A DNA stretch of 64,000 bases from Burkholderiales bacterium PBB6 (lineage in GTDB: Bacteria > Pseudomonadota > Gammaproteobacteria > Burkholderiales > Burkholderiaceae_C), in NCBI GenBank assembly GCA_002255925.1, contig NKIH01000001.1:1054001-1118000 (forward strand), read 5' to 3'. Position 1 is the stretch's first letter. Each line of letters opens with the position of its first letter. A program made the position numbers and the translations under genes. Positions 1 through 9,663 of this stretch are shown here, piece after piece. The notes under the pieces were generated by a model. It saw only the letters and a list, made by a program, of their open reading frames with translations, had not been told where the DNA came from and made no database searches.

Positions 1-559
1 CCTGCTCGATGGTCACCTGCGCGCGCAGGTAATCGCGGCCCAGCACCGGCATCTGGTCGATCCGGGCGGCGGCCAGCTTCATCTGCTCGTACTCCAGCAG
101 GCGTCGCACCAGCTCAGCCCGCGGGTCTTCCGCTTCCTGGCCTTCGTCGGTCTTCTTGGGCGGCAGCAGCATCCGCGACTTGATCTCGATGAGCATGGCC
201 GCCATCAGCAGATAGTCGGCCGCCAGTTCGAGGTTGTGCTTGCGGATCTGGTCGACGTAGCGCAGGTACTGCCGCGTGACATCCGCCATCGGGATGTCGA
301 GGATGTTGAAGTTCTGCTTGCGGATCAGGTAGAGCAGCAAGTCGAGCGGGCCCTGGAACGCCTCGAGAAACACCTCCAGCGCATCGGGCGGGATGTAGAG
401 GTCGTTCGGCATGGCGAACAACGGCTCGCCATACAGCCGCGCCATCACGACGCCATCAATGGCCTGGGGGGTGACGGCGTCGGCGCCGGTCGGGGCCGGC
501 GGCAACTCCACCGCGAGGGCTTCTGCCGGGCCGGGCTCGGCCGGCAGGTGGTCGCTCAC
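1..559 (-). CDS. scpA: Segregation and condensation protein A, 5' part only
   Basis: ScpA is the kleisin subunit of the bacterial SMC-ScpAB condensin that compacts and segregates the chromosome. The frame is open without interruption from a GTG at 557-559 to the window edge, giving about 186 residues; the C-terminal part lies outside. Visible family features are GPLDLLLYLIRKQ (SMC-binding N-terminal segment) and the helix ELAADYLLMAAMLIEIKSRM. The first 50 or so residues are an Ala/Pro-rich extension, so translation could begin further in, for instance at an internal ATG before the conserved part. The gene starts 8 bases after the stop of the DUF3460 gene and is probably cotranscribed with it. 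Identification is confident; the start is less so. Confidence 0.88.
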   Translation of the reverse strand, partial: MSDHLPAEPGPAEALAVELPPAPTGADAVTPQAIDGVVMARLYGEPLFAMPNDLYIPPDALEVFLEAFQGPLDLLLYLIRKQNFNILDIPMADVTRQYLRYVDQIRKHNLELAADYLLMAAMLIEIKSRMLLPPKKTDEGQEAEDPRAELVRRLLEYEQMKLAAARIDQMPVLGRDYLRAQVTIEQ

Positions 560-567
560 GCGGGGCC

Positions 568-771
568 TTACTTGGCCTTGGTCTGGTAGACGTAAGGCTG
601 CTGCGCCACGCGGGCTGCAGCGAATTCGCCAGCGGCTTCGCGGTCTTGCGCCTTGTCCCACAGCAGGGCGCGGCCGGCGCGCTGTTCAGCTTCCAGCGAC
701 GGCTTGGCCGACTTCAGCGACTCGATGAACTCGGTGGCTTCGGACTTGTAGGGCTTCCAGAACAGCGGCAT
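568..771 (-). CDS. DUF3460 family small protein
   Basis: A 67-residue protein beginning MPLFWKPYKSEATEFIESLK. I recognise it as the DUF3460 family, a short conserved protein of unknown function found in Burkholderiales, usually beside scpA. There is no signal peptide or membrane segment. It is basic and helix-prone, with one tryptophan near the N-terminus (WKPYKSEAT) and a C-terminal YVYQTKAK. It lies directly upstream of scpA in the same direction with 8 bases between them, which suggests one transcript and perhaps a link to chromosome maintenance, though that is inference from position alone. Confidence 0.8.
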   Translation of the reverse strand: MPLFWKPYKSEATEFIESLKSAKPSLEAEQRAGRALLWDKAQDREAAGEFAAARVAQQPYVYQTKAK

Positions 772-881
772 GGCGGGCGACGGGCCTGGGTGCAGGCCGT
801 AGTGACATTGAATCGGATGCTGATTTTAGCGCCCGCCCCCTGGCGGCAGGTAGGATTTGCGCGTCCGCGCCGGCCCCTGGC

Positions 882-1964
882 GTGAAACCCGACCACGGAG
901 TGCCCGGCTTGATCGAGATCGAATTGAAATTCCAGGTGCCGGCCGCCGCCCGCCACGCCGTACAGGCCGAGGTGAAGGCGCACGCTGGCGCTGCCTGCAC
1001 CCGCCTGCAAGCCCGCTATGTGGACACGCCCGAGCAACACCTGGCACGGGCCCGCGCCGCCTTGCGCTTGCGGCGCGAAGGTCCGGTGTGGGTGCAGACC
1101 CTGAAAGCCCAGGGCGTAGACCTGCTGCAGCGCCTGGAGCACAACGCCCCGGTGGACCCGGCCGATGGCGACCCGCCGGCCTTGCGCCTGGCGCGCCACG
1201 CGGGCACCCCGGCCTTGCCTGCGCTGGCACGCGCCCTGGGTTGCACCGATGACGCCATGAATGAGGCTGCCCGGACCGACAACACCCTCGGCCTGGGCGT
1301 GGTGTTCGAGACCAACATCCGGCGCGACCACGCTCCGTTGACGGTGGCGCCCGGCAGCACCGTGGTCGAGCTGGCATTTGACGACGGCGAGATACGCGGC
1401 GGCGGGCGCGCACAGGCCGTGTGCGAGCTGGAGATGGAACTGCTGCAAGGCGACGTGGCCGGGCTGCTGACCACCGCGGCCGACTGGGTGCAACGGCACG
1501 GGCTGTGGCTGGATGTGCGCAGCAAGGCGGAGCGCGGCAACCTGCTGGCGCAGGGGCTGCAGGCCTCGCCGCCGCAGCTGCCGCCGGCCGCCATCGCCGG
1601 GCAGCCGGGCCATGAGGCCGTGTCGGCGTGCCTGCATGCGGCGCTGCGCAATGCGGCCGTGGTTGCCGCTGGTTTGGCTGACTTCCATTCGGACCTGGCC
1701 ACTGGTCAAGCCGCGGCTCCAGTGGCAGAGCCCCAGGCCCACACCCAGGCGCTGGTGGCCGGCCTCGGGCGGCTGCACAGTCTGCTCAGCCGCCATGCCG
1801 CTGAATCGGGTTTGGCGGAATCGTTGATCCTGTGGCTCGCCCCGCTGGACGTGGCCGGTGCCGCGCAAACCCGCGCGGCCGGTCGGCTGGTGCGCTCAGC
1901 CGCCTTCAACCAATGGGTGCTGGGTGTGCTGGGCTGGTGCGCGGCGCAGCGGCCGAGCGCCTGA
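882..1964 (+). CDS. CYTH domain protein (triphosphatase family) with a degenerate CHAD-like C-terminus
   Basis: CYTH proteins are triphosphate tunnel enzymes that hydrolyse inorganic triphosphate or act on thiamine triphosphate. The signature ExExK is present as IEIELKF at residues 11-17, followed by the arginine/glutamate strands typical of the tunnel (ALRLRREG, WVQTLKAQG, VVELAFDDGEIR, CELEMELLQG) to about residue 205. The remaining 155 residues resemble a CHAD domain in overall helical pattern (GHEAVSACLHAALRNAA; RLHSLLSRH; LVRSAAFNQWVLGVLGW) but lack most of the conserved histidines and basic residues that bind polyphosphate. The listed start is a GTG; a GTG 6 codons later and a TTG 9 codons later, next to the CYTH motif, are possible. 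The 3' end overlaps the convergent SulP gene by 59 bases. Confidence 0.8.
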   Translation: MKPDHGVPGLIEIELKFQVPAAARHAVQAEVKAHAGAACTRLQARYVDTPEQHLARARAALRLRREGPVWVQTLKAQGVDLLQRLEHNAPVDPADGDPPALRLARHAGTPALPALARALGCTDDAMNEAARTDNTLGLGVVFETNIRRDHAPLTVAPGSTVVELAFDDGEIRGGGRAQAVCELEMELLQGDVAGLLTTAADWVQRHGLWLDVRSKAERGNLLAQGLQASPPQLPPAAIAGQPGHEAVSACLHAALRNAAVVAAGLADFHSDLATGQAAAPVAEPQAHTQALVAGLGRLHSLLSRHAAESGLAESLILWLAPLDVAGAAQTRAAGRLVRSAAFNQWVLGVLGWCAAQRPSA

Positions 1965-3639
1965 TCACCGCCAGCGCCGCGTCCACATCGGCTGCGATGT
2001 GGTCTTGCCCCAGCGCATCGGCAAAGCCTGAGCGCTGCATCAGGCTCAGCGGCTGTGCGTTCACGGCGGCCAGCTGAAGCGCCACGCCGCGCAGGTGCAG
2101 CGCATGCTGCAGGTGCACCAGCGCATCCAGACCTGACGTGTCCATCGAGATCAGCCGGTGCATGTCGAGCACCACGGCGTGCGTGCCCGGCACCACGGCC
2201 TCCGGCAGCGCTTCCACCTTGCCCACGGCCCCAAAAAACAGCGAGCCAAACAGCTCGAACACCTGCACGCCATCGGGCAGGTCGGGCGGGGTTTGGGCCA
2301 GCACCGTGAACAGCGTGCTCATGCGGTAGATGAAGAAGCCGCAGGCGGCCACCAGGCCCATCTCCACGGCCACCGTCAGGTCGAACACCACGGTGAGCAC
2401 GAAGGTGCCGACCAGCACGGTGCGGTAGGGCATCAGGAAGTGCTTGAGCCGGGCAAATTCGCGCCACTCGCCCATGTTCCACGCCACGAACAGCAGGATG
2501 CCCGCCAAGGCGGCGAGCGGCACATGCAGCGCCAGCGGTGCGGCCAGCAGCACCACGAGCAGCAGCACGCCGGCATGCACGATGCCCGCCACCGGGGTGC
2601 GCCCCCCGGCGCGCACGTTCGTCACGGTGCGGGCAATGGTGCCGGTGGCCGGAATGCCACCAAAAAACGGCGTCACGAGGTTGGCCACGCCCTGGGCCAT
2701 CAGTTCCTGGTTTGGATCATGCCGGGGCAGGGTGCTGGCCATGTTGTCAGCCACCCGGGCACACAGCAGCGATTCAATCGCCCCAAGCAGGGCGATGGTG
2801 AGGGTCGGGATCACCAGCTGCTTGGCCGTGCCCCATGAAAAATCAGGCAGGTTGAACGAGGGCAGCGTTTGCGGAATGCCACCGAACCGCGATCCGATGG
2901 TTTCCACCGGCAAGCCCAGCAGCACCGTCGCCAGCGTGGCGCCGGCCAGGGCCACCACCGTGCCCGGCAGCATGCTGGCGCCGCGGCGCAGCCGGTCAGC
3001 CGGGCTCGCGCCCTGCGCCGGCATCGCATAACTCTTGGGCCACACCACCACCACGGCCAGGCAGGCCAGCCCCAGGGCCAGCGCCCAGGGGTTGAAGCTG
3101 CCGAGGTTGGCACTCAGCAGATGCAGCTGGGTGAAGAAGTCGGCCGGCATCTTCGCGATCTGGAGCCCCAGCAGGTCTTTCACCTGCGACAGGCCGATCA
3201 GCACCGCGATGCCGTTCGTGAACCCGATGACGATGGACACCGGGATGTAGCGCACCAGCGCGCCGAGTTTCAGCCAGCCCATCAGGAACAGCAGCACCCC
3301 GGCCAGCGAGGTGGCGATCAGCAGATTGGGCAGGCCGTAGCGCTCGACGATGCCGTAGACGATGACGATGAACGCACCGGCCGGCCCGCCGATCTGCACG
3401 TTCGAGCCGCCGAGGGCCGAGATCAGGAAGCCCGCGATGATGGCGGTGAAGAGGCCCGCCTCAGGCGCCACGCCACTGGCGATTGCAAACGCCATGGCCA
3501 GTGGCAGTGCCACCACGCCGACCGTCAGGCCCGCACCGGCGTCCGCCAGAAATTGCCCGCGGTCATAGCCCCGCAGAGAGCTCAGCAGCCGGGGGCGAAA
3601 GGGTTGCAACCTTGCTCGCCAGCCCCCGGTATCAGCCAT
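1906..3639 (-). CDS. SulP family anion transporter with C-terminal STAS domain
   Basis: A 577-residue inner-membrane protein of the SulP (SLC26) family, which carries sulfate, bicarbonate or dicarboxylates by symport or exchange. About residues 30-430 form the hydrophobic transport domain, with the family motifs GLTVGVVALPLAMAFAIASG and VQIGGPAGAFIVIVYGI near the N-terminus and IARTVTNVRAGGRTPVAGIVHA later. Residues about 445-555 are the cytosolic STAS domain (VVLDMHRLISMDTSGLDAL). The substrate cannot be told from sequence. Its start lies 4 bases after the metG stop on the same strand, so it may be read through from metG. It converges on, and overlaps by 59 bases, the CYTH gene. Confidence 0.9.
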   Translation of the reverse strand: MADTGGWRARLQPFRPRLLSSLRGYDRGQFLADAGAGLTVGVVALPLAMAFAIASGVAPEAGLFTAIIAGFLISALGGSNVQIGGPAGAFIVIVYGIVERYGLPNLLIATSLAGVLLFLMGWLKLGALVRYIPVSIVIGFTNGIAVLIGLSQVKDLLGLQIAKMPADFFTQLHLLSANLGSFNPWALALGLACLAVVVVWPKSYAMPAQGASPADRLRRGASMLPGTVVALAGATLATVLLGLPVETIGSRFGGIPQTLPSFNLPDFSWGTAKQLVIPTLTIALLGAIESLLCARVADNMASTLPRHDPNQELMAQGVANLVTPFFGGIPATGTIARTVTNVRAGGRTPVAGIVHAGVLLLVVLLAAPLALHVPLAALAGILLFVAWNMGEWREFARLKHFLMPYRTVLVGTFVLTVVFDLTVAVEMGLVAACGFFIYRMSTLFTVLAQTPPDLPDGVQVFELFGSLFFGAVGKVEALPEAVVPGTHAVVLDMHRLISMDTSGLDALVHLQHALHLRGVALQLAAVNAQPLSLMQRSGFADALGQDHIAADVDAALAVIRRSAAAPRTSPAHPAPIG

Positions 3640-3643
3640 GGGG

Positions 3644-5689
3644 TCAGCGCACCCGCATGCCGGGTTGTGCGCCCGGGAAGGGCTCCAGCACGAAGATGCC
3701 GGGGTTGGCCTTCTCGTCGGCGTGGCTGGCGGCGAGCACCATGCCTTCGCTGATGCCGAACTTCATCTTGCGCGGGGCCAGGTTGGCCACCATCACCGTC
3801 AGCTTGCCTTCCAGCGCTTCGGGTTGATAGGCGCTCTTGATGCCCGAGAACACGTTGCGCAGGCGGCCCTCGCCCACATCCAGCGTCAGGCGCAGCAGCT
3901 TGTCCGAGCCCTCGACATGTTCGGCCTTGACGATCTTCGCGATGCGCAGATCAACCTTGGTGAAGTCGTCGATCTTGATCTCGGGCGCGAGGTCTTCGCC
4001 ACCCGGCACCACCTTCGGCGCGGCCGGCGGCGTCAGCAGCTCTTCCAGCAGCTTGGCGTCCACACGCTGCATCAGGTGCTGGTAGTTGCCGATGGTGTGG
4101 CCGCCCAGGGCGCGCGCTGCATCTGCAAAATTCAGCGGCGGCACGTTCAGGAAGGCTTCGACCTGTGCGGCCAGGGCCGGCAGCACCGGCTTGAGGTAGA
4201 TGGTCAGCAGGCGGAAGGCTTCGATGCAGGTGCTGCACACATCGTGCAGTTGCGCCTCGGCGCCTTCCTTCTTGGCCAGGTCCCACGGCTTGTGCTGGTC
4301 GACATACTCGTTGACCTTGTCGGCCAGGCCCATGATTTCACGCAGGGCCTTGCCGAACTCACGCTCTTCATACAGCTCTTCCACCGCGGCCTGGTGGGCG
4401 CGCAGGGTGTCGAGCAGGCTGCGGCCTTCCACGCCGAGGTCGGCGCTCAGGTGGCCGCCGAAGCGCTTCGACAGGAAGCCTGCGGCACGGCTGGCGATGT
4501 TGATGTACTTGCCGACCAGGTCCGAGTTCACCCGCGCCACGAAGTCGTCGGGGTTGAAGTCGATGTCTTCGACGTGGCTGTTGAGCTTGGCGGCGATGTA
4601 ATAGCGCAGCCATTCCGGGTGCAGGCCGAGGTCGAGGTACTTCAGCGGCGAAATGCCGGTGCCGCGGCTCTTGCTCATCTTCTCGCCGCCATTGACGGTG
4701 ATGAAGCCGTGCACGTTCACCTTGTCCGGCGTCTTGCGGCCGCTGAAGTGCAGCATCGCCGGCCAGAACAGGGTGTGGAAGTAGGTGATGTCCTTGCCGA
4801 TGAAGTGCACCTGCTCCACCGACGGATCGGCGAAGAAGGCGTCGAAGTCCTGGCCGATCTTGCCGAAGTAGTTCTTCAGCGAGGCCAGGTAGCCGATCGG
4901 CGCGTCCAGCCAGACGTAGAAGTACTTGCCCGGTGCATCCGGGATCTCGATGCCGAAGTACGGCGCGTCGCGGCTGATGTCCCAGTCGCCGAGGCCGCCG
5001 TTGCCGTCGTCATCCTTGGTGAACCATTCCTTGATCTTGTTGAGCACTTCAGGCTGCAGGCGACCCGGCGCATGCGTCCACTCTTCAAGGAACTCGACGC
5101 AGCGCGGGTCGGACAGCTTGAAGAAATAGTGGTCGGAGGTCTTCAGCACCGGCACCGCGCCCGAGAGCGCCGAGAACGGGTTCTTCAGCTCGGTCGGCGC
5201 GTACACGGCGCCGCACGATTCACACGAGTCGCCGTACTGGTCCTTCGTGCCGCACTTCGGGCACTCGCCCTTGATGAAGCGGTCGGGCAGGAACATGCCC
5301 TTCTGCGGGTCGTAGAACTGCTCGATCGTCTTGACGCTGATCAGCTCGTTCTTGCGCAGGGCCAGGTAGATCTCCTTGGCCAGGGCGTGGTTCTCTTCGC
5401 CGTCGGTGGAGTGCCAGTTGTCGAAGCCGATGTTGAAGCCGTCGAGGTAGCGCTTGCGGCCAGCGGCCACTTCGCCGACGAACTCCTGCGGCGTCTTGCC
5501 GGCCTTTTCGGCTGCGATCATGATCGGCGCGCCGTGGGCATCGTCAGCGCAGACGAAGTGAACCTGCGCGCCCTTCATGCGCTGCGCCCGCACCCAGATG
5601 TCCGCCTGGATGTACTCCATCATGTGCCCGATGTGGAAGGGCGCATTGGCGTAGGGCAGGGCGGTGGTGACGAAGAGTTTGCGAGTCAT
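3644..5689 (-). CDS. metG: Methionine--tRNA ligase
   Basis: Charges tRNA-Met with methionine in the cytoplasm. The protein has 681 residues, usual for the long, dimeric bacterial form. Seen: the class I signature HIGH at residues 19-22, a zinc knuckle with two CxxC pairs (CPKC and CESC) around residues 145-165, and KMSKS at residues 337-341. The C-terminal 110 residues are the EMAP-like tRNA-binding and dimerisation domain ([27 protein letters not shown]). I placed the start at the ATG at 5687-5689, giving [15 protein letters not shown], which matches the family; an in-frame ATG 14 codons upstream only adds residues unlike the family. The SulP gene follows 4 bases after the stop. Confidence 0.97.
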   Translation of the reverse strand: MTRKLFVTTALPYANAPFHIGHMMEYIQADIWVRAQRMKGAQVHFVCADDAHGAPIMIAAEKAGKTPQEFVGEVAAGRKRYLDGFNIGFDNWHSTDGEENHALAKEIYLALRKNELISVKTIEQFYDPQKGMFLPDRFIKGECPKCGTKDQYGDSCESCGAVYAPTELKNPFSALSGAVPVLKTSDHYFFKLSDPRCVEFLEEWTHAPGRLQPEVLNKIKEWFTKDDDGNGGLGDWDISRDAPYFGIEIPDAPGKYFYVWLDAPIGYLASLKNYFGKIGQDFDAFFADPSVEQVHFIGKDITYFHTLFWPAMLHFSGRKTPDKVNVHGFITVNGGEKMSKSRGTGISPLKYLDLGLHPEWLRYYIAAKLNSHVEDIDFNPDDFVARVNSDLVGKYINIASRAAGFLSKRFGGHLSADLGVEGRSLLDTLRAHQAAVEELYEEREFGKALREIMGLADKVNEYVDQHKPWDLAKKEGAEAQLHDVCSTCIEAFRLLTIYLKPVLPALAAQVEAFLNVPPLNFADAARALGGHTIGNYQHLMQRVDAKLLEELLTPPAAPKVVPGGEDLAPEIKIDDFTKVDLRIAKIVKAEHVEGSDKLLRLTLDVGEGRLRNVFSGIKSAYQPEALEGKLTVMVANLAPRKMKFGISEGMVLAASHADEKANPGIFVLEPFPGAQPGMRVR

Positions 5690-5806
5690 GGGCAACAGGG
5701 TCAGGGTTGGTGGCCGGCGAGTGCCGCGCATCCGGAACTCCTGATTTTAGGCGCCTCGGGCCGCGCCAGGTTGTTCGCTGCCGCGCCTTCCCTGTTTAAA
5801 CGGGGC

Positions 5807-6670
5807 TCAACGGCCCACATTCACCATCGGTGTCGAGCCGCCATTCAGCAGCACGGTGTTGCCCGCCTTGCCCGCCACGGCGATGGCCGCGTCACGGTGA
5901 ATTTCGGCCAGTCGCAGCTCTTTCAGGGCCGGCGTGAGCGAGGCGCTGATGATCTGGTTGGCCCGCGCTTCCCCTTCCGCCTGCACCACCAGCCGCTCGG
6001 CCTCGGCCTTGGCCAGCTCGATCTCCTTGCGCTTGCGCTCGATCGCCTGGTCGGTCTCGGCCCGCTGGCGGATGGCGGCCTCGATCGCCGGGTCGGTCAG
6101 CAGGTTGCGCACATTGACGGCGGTGATGACGAAGGCGCTCTTGTCGTTGCTGTCGAGCTCGCTCTGCAGGCCGCTGCGGATCAGCTCGGCCAGCTCGGAA
6201 CGTTTGGTGTGCATGGTGGTGGCGTCCAGCGTGGCGATGGCCTTGTAGACGGCCTCGCGCGCTTCCCGCGAGACGCGGCTGTAGGCGATCACCAGATCGC
6301 CGGTGCCACCACTCACCATGTCCTTGTGCTTCACGACATCGCCCTGGTACTTCACGTACAGGCCCGGAATGGCGCCGGGGTTGGTCTTGAAGTAGACGTC
6401 GATGTCGACGTCTTTCATGGTCAGGTTGTCGCGGCTCTTCGGCGTCAGGTCGTTGAGCGCGAAGTTCACTTCCTTCGCGGTGAACTCGTCCACCGTCTTG
6501 AACAGCGTGAAGTACAGACCCGGCGCCAGCGCTTCGGGGCTGACCTTGCCGAGCGTGCGTTCGACGCCCACATTGCCAGTGTCGATCTGGCTGCAGCCGC
6601 CCAGCAGGGCGAGCAGGCCCAGGCCCAGGGGCAACAGGGTGCGGCGAAGAACGGTCATGGTGCAGCTCAT
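5807..6670 (-). CDS. SPFH/Band 7 (prohibitin-like) lipoprotein
   Basis: A 287-residue protein with an N-terminal lipoprotein signal: a hydrophobic stretch ending in the lipobox LGGC, with cysteine about residue 26 from the first ATG (22 from the second, at 6658). Residues about 30-215 form an SPFH/Band 7 domain (VGVERTLGKVSPEALAPGLY; FVITAVNVRNL), followed by the long charged helix typical of prohibitin and stomatin proteins (AIERKRKEIELAKAEAERLV). Such proteins form oligomeric membrane assemblies that organise partners such as proteases. Most bacterial relatives are anchored by a transmembrane helix, so lipid anchoring is less common. It is 117 bases upstream of metG on the same strand. Both ATG starts lack a good ribosome-binding site. 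Confidence 0.87.
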   Translation of the reverse strand: MSCTMTVLRRTLLPLGLGLLALLGGCSQIDTGNVGVERTLGKVSPEALAPGLYFTLFKTVDEFTAKEVNFALNDLTPKSRDNLTMKDVDIDVYFKTNPGAIPGLYVKYQGDVVKHKDMVSGGTGDLVIAYSRVSREAREAVYKAIATLDATTMHTKRSELAELIRSGLQSELDSNDKSAFVITAVNVRNLLTDPAIEAAIRQRAETDQAIERKRKEIELAKAEAERLVVQAEGEARANQIISASLTPALKELRLAEIHRDAAIAVAGKAGNTVLLNGGSTPMVNVGR

Positions 6671-6789
6671 CCGAGGTTGTAGTGCGCTGATGCTAAGCGT
6701 GCTAGCGCGGCGTGCGTGGGCCAGTGACGGTGGGTTACCCGGCGCGTGGCGGGCACGACACAGTGCGCGGCGCCGCTTACCATCGCCGC

Positions 6790-7350
6790 ATGCCGTTCAT
6801 GCTCGATGCCCCGATCGTCACGCCGCGCCTGCTGGTGCGGTCACTGCACGCCGACGACCTGCCCGATCTGCTGGTGGTGAATGGCGATGACGCCGTCACC
6901 CACCACCTGCCCTATCCCTCCTGGGCGGGCATGGACGACGCGACCGCATGGGCAGAGCGGGTGCGGCAGCGCGAGCAGGCCGGCGACACCCTGCAGCTGG
7001 TGCTGCAACGCCGCGACACGGGCCAGGTGATCGGCGCCTGCCTGCTGTTCAAGCTGGATGAGCCCAGTGGCCGTGCCGAGCTGGGTTACGTGCTGGGCCA
7101 GGCGCACTGGCATGGCGGCTGGATGTTCGAGGCCTGCGAGGCGCTGGTGGCGCACGCGTTCGGGCCGCTTGGCTTGCGTCGCCTGGAGGCCGAGGTGAAC
7201 CCCGCCAATGCGGCCTCGATGGTCCTGATCCGCCGGCTTGGATTCACCCAGGAAGGCTTGCTGCGGCAGCGCTGGACGGCCAAGGGCCGCACCTACGACA
7301 TCGCGTTTTTTGGCCTGCTGGCGTCGGATGTGAAAACCTCCGCTGATTGA
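6790..7350 (+). CDS. GNAT family N-acetyltransferase (RimJ/RimL type)
   Basis: A 186-residue acetyltransferase using acetyl-CoA. It begins MPFMLDAPIVTPRLLVRSLH, which fits the TxRLxLR opening of the RimJ/RimL branch. The acetyl-CoA site appears as the strand AELGYVLGQAHWHGGWMFEA and the later VNPANAASMVLIRRLGFTQEG, with the NxxSxxVxxKxGF-like element near residue 150. The acceptor may be a ribosomal protein N-terminus, an amino acid or a small molecule and cannot be inferred. I prefer the ATG at 6790 because the family homology begins there; an in-frame ATG 26 codons upstream adds unrelated sequence. TACCAT lies 6 bases before this start and no Shine-Dalgarno is seen. Confidence 0.85.
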   Translation: MPFMLDAPIVTPRLLVRSLHADDLPDLLVVNGDDAVTHHLPYPSWAGMDDATAWAERVRQREQAGDTLQLVLQRRDTGQVIGACLLFKLDEPSGRAELGYVLGQAHWHGGWMFEACEALVAHAFGPLGLRRLEAEVNPANAASMVLIRRLGFTQEGLLRQRWTAKGRTYDIAFFGLLASDVKTSAD

Positions 7351-7394
7351 CGCCGCACCACCCGCAGCAATTCGGGCGGCGGTGATTCAGCGGC

Positions 7395-7952
7395 TCAGTG
7401 CGCGGGCAGCGTCAGGTCGCGCAGCCGGGTCGGGCCGGCGTGCTGCACCACATGCTGGCGCAAGGCGCGGGCGTGGCCGGTGGCAAACAGCACTTCAGCC
7501 AGCGCAAACAGCGGGCCGGTGAGGTGCGCAGCCAGGCCGCGCAGTTGCCGTGGGCGGTGGCCCTCGTAGTAGCGGCCGATGCGCTGCAGGCCCAGCCCCA
7601 GGGCCAGCACCGCGGCGCTGGCACCCAGCCCGCCTGCGGCGCTGGCGCCCACCAAGGCAGCACCCAGGCCCAGCAGCGCCGCATTCATCAGGCTCACCAG
7701 CACGCCCAGGCGCCATTCGCCGCGCGTCACGTACCAGAGGCTCGACAGTGCCCACAACACCGCCGCCGGGCTGACGGGCCAAGGGCCGATCGGGCTGTCC
7801 AGCGTCAACATGGTGGGTTTGGCCAGCAACATGCCCAGTGCCAGCACCGTGAGCGGAATGCCGACCAGGTGGGTGGTGATGTTGCGCGCATCGCGCCGGT
7901 CACTGGCGTACAGGGCCAGCAGGGTACGGGCAGGACGAAACGTGGACGGCAT
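7395..7952 (-). CDS. Mpo1-like (DUF962) membrane protein
   Basis: A 185-residue protein with about four hydrophobic segments, matching the DUF962 family. The yeast member Mpo1 is a 2-hydroxy fatty acid dioxygenase of the endoplasmic reticulum that needs iron. Conserved polar elements are visible: RNITTHLVGIPL near residue 24-35, which carries the family histidine, and RYYEGHRP near residue 128-135, resembling the HxxFEGxxP element. The function in bacteria is not established. It is convergent with the GNAT gene (44 bases between stops) and transcribed in the same direction as the downstream-lying PanE-like gene, 69 bases away. Confidence 0.8.
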   Translation of the reverse strand: MPSTFRPARTLLALYASDRRDARNITTHLVGIPLTVLALGMLLAKPTMLTLDSPIGPWPVSPAAVLWALSSLWYVTRGEWRLGVLVSLMNAALLGLGAALVGASAAGGLGASAAVLALGLGLQRIGRYYEGHRPRQLRGLAAHLTGPLFALAEVLFATGHARALRQHVVQHAGPTRLRDLTLPAH

Positions 7953-8021
7953 GGTGGTGGGTACGAACCGGAGCGCGGCGGGTTTGAACGTCAGGGCCCC
8001 ATCGTAGCGCCAGTCCGGGTT

Positions 8022-9041
8022 TCAGGTCAGGCCCAGCGCGCGCAGCAGTTCACGCGAACTCTGCACAGGCGCCCCGCTGCCCAGGCCCTTGACCAGCGTG
8101 GTGATGCCCGCGGCCAGCGGCGCCTGCCCGCCCTTGGACTGCGCCAGCTCGACCACCGCGCCGCAGATGGCGTCGATTTCGGTGGGTTTGCCCAGAGCCA
8201 CGTCGTCGGCCATGCTGGAGCGGGCCTTGTCGTCGATGCGCAGCATGCGCGCCGCCAGCAGGCGGAACACCGCCGTGGGCAGGCGAAGCAGGGCGGGCAT
8301 GCGCGCCGGGGGCACCGGGCCCAGCTGCGCGGGCTCGATGCCGGCCGCGGCCAGCACGCCCAGGGCCTCCTGCTGCAGCGCGGCCAGCACCCGGCGGTAG
8401 CCGCGGTCCAGCAGTTGCGCCCGCAGCGGCAGGCCCGACAGCGCATTCACCGGGTTGTTCAGGTTCATCAGCAGCTTGGCCCATTGCACCGGGGCGAGGT
8501 CGTCAAACAGCCGCAGCGGCAGGCCGGCCTGCTCGAAGGTGGGCCGCAGCGCCTCCAGCACCGGGTGCCGCTGGGCGGCCAGCTGACCGGCGGTGCCACG
8601 GTGCAGGCGCCCGGGGCCCAGCTCGGCGATGTTGTAGGGCACCATGCCCGGCAGCCACGCCAGCTCAGGCGCCACGCGGGCACCGAGCGCGGCATTGCCG
8701 ATCCCGTTCTGCAGCGAGAGCACGGGCGTGCCCGCTGGCAGCATCCGGGCCAACTCGCCAGCGGCTTCGGCCGTGGCGCCGCTCTTCACGCAGAGCAGCA
8801 CCAGCGCGGGCTGCAGGCCTTCGGGGAGGTGGCTGTGCAGTTGCAACACGCTGGGTGGCAGGCGGGTGTCGCGGCCGTCCAGGTCGGTCAGGTGCAGGCC
8901 GTGCTGGCGCAGTGCGCTGAGCATGCGGGGCCGGGCCACGAAGCTGACGTTGGCACCCGCCGCAGCGAGGCCACCGCCCACAAAGCCACCGACGCTGCCG
9001 GTGCCCATGACGAGAATAGAGGGGCGAGAGGAGTCATTCAT
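8022..9041 (-). CDS. 2-dehydropantoate 2-reductase family protein
   Basis: A 339-residue NADPH-dependent ketoacid reductase of the PanE/ApbA family, classically reducing ketopantoate to pantoate for coenzyme A synthesis. The Rossmann motif GTGSVGGFVGGGLAAAG lies at residues 13-29, and the family segments SLQNGIGN, WAKLLMNLNNPVNALSG and the late D-K-A-R-S-S-M element containing the catalytic region are visible. Many genomes carry several paralogues acting on other ketoacids, so I leave the symbol empty. The ATG at 9039-9041 is preferred because the Rossmann fold starts there; 35 further codons are open upstream. It is divergent from dcd, with 52 bases between starts. Confidence 0.88.
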   Translation of the reverse strand: MNDSSRPSILVMGTGSVGGFVGGGLAAAGANVSFVARPRMLSALRQHGLHLTDLDGRDTRLPPSVLQLHSHLPEGLQPALVLLCVKSGATAEAAGELARMLPAGTPVLSLQNGIGNAALGARVAPELAWLPGMVPYNIAELGPGRLHRGTAGQLAAQRHPVLEALRPTFEQAGLPLRLFDDLAPVQWAKLLMNLNNPVNALSGLPLRAQLLDRGYRRVLAALQQEALGVLAAAGIEPAQLGPVPPARMPALLRLPTAVFRLLAARMLRIDDKARSSMADDVALGKPTEIDAICGAVVELAQSKGGQAPLAAGITTLVKGLGSGAPVQSSRELLRALGLT

Positions 9042-9065
9042 GTGAGCGCCATGCTGACAGGCTTC

Positions 9066-9071
9066 TAAAAT
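9066..9071 (+). promoter_or_regulatory. Possible -10 element of dcd
   Basis: TAAAAT sits 22 bases upstream of the dcd start inside the short divergent interval with the PanE-like gene. No good -35 hexamer is seen 17 bases upstream. A ribosome-binding site AAGGA follows at 9083-9087, so this gene has a conventional leader. Confidence 0.4.
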
Positions 9072-9093
9072 GCGGGGACTCCAAGGAAACCCG

Positions 9094-9663
<570 letters not shown>

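Noticed and set aside
5794-5801. GTTTAAAC palindrome between the SPFH gene and metG
   Set aside because: Only an 8-base palindrome with no flanking symmetry or T-run; too short to assign a role.
3638-6682. A 1014-codon plus-strand frame opposite metG and the SPFH gene
   Set aside because: It spans two real genes and the gap between them with antisense-type composition and no family features.
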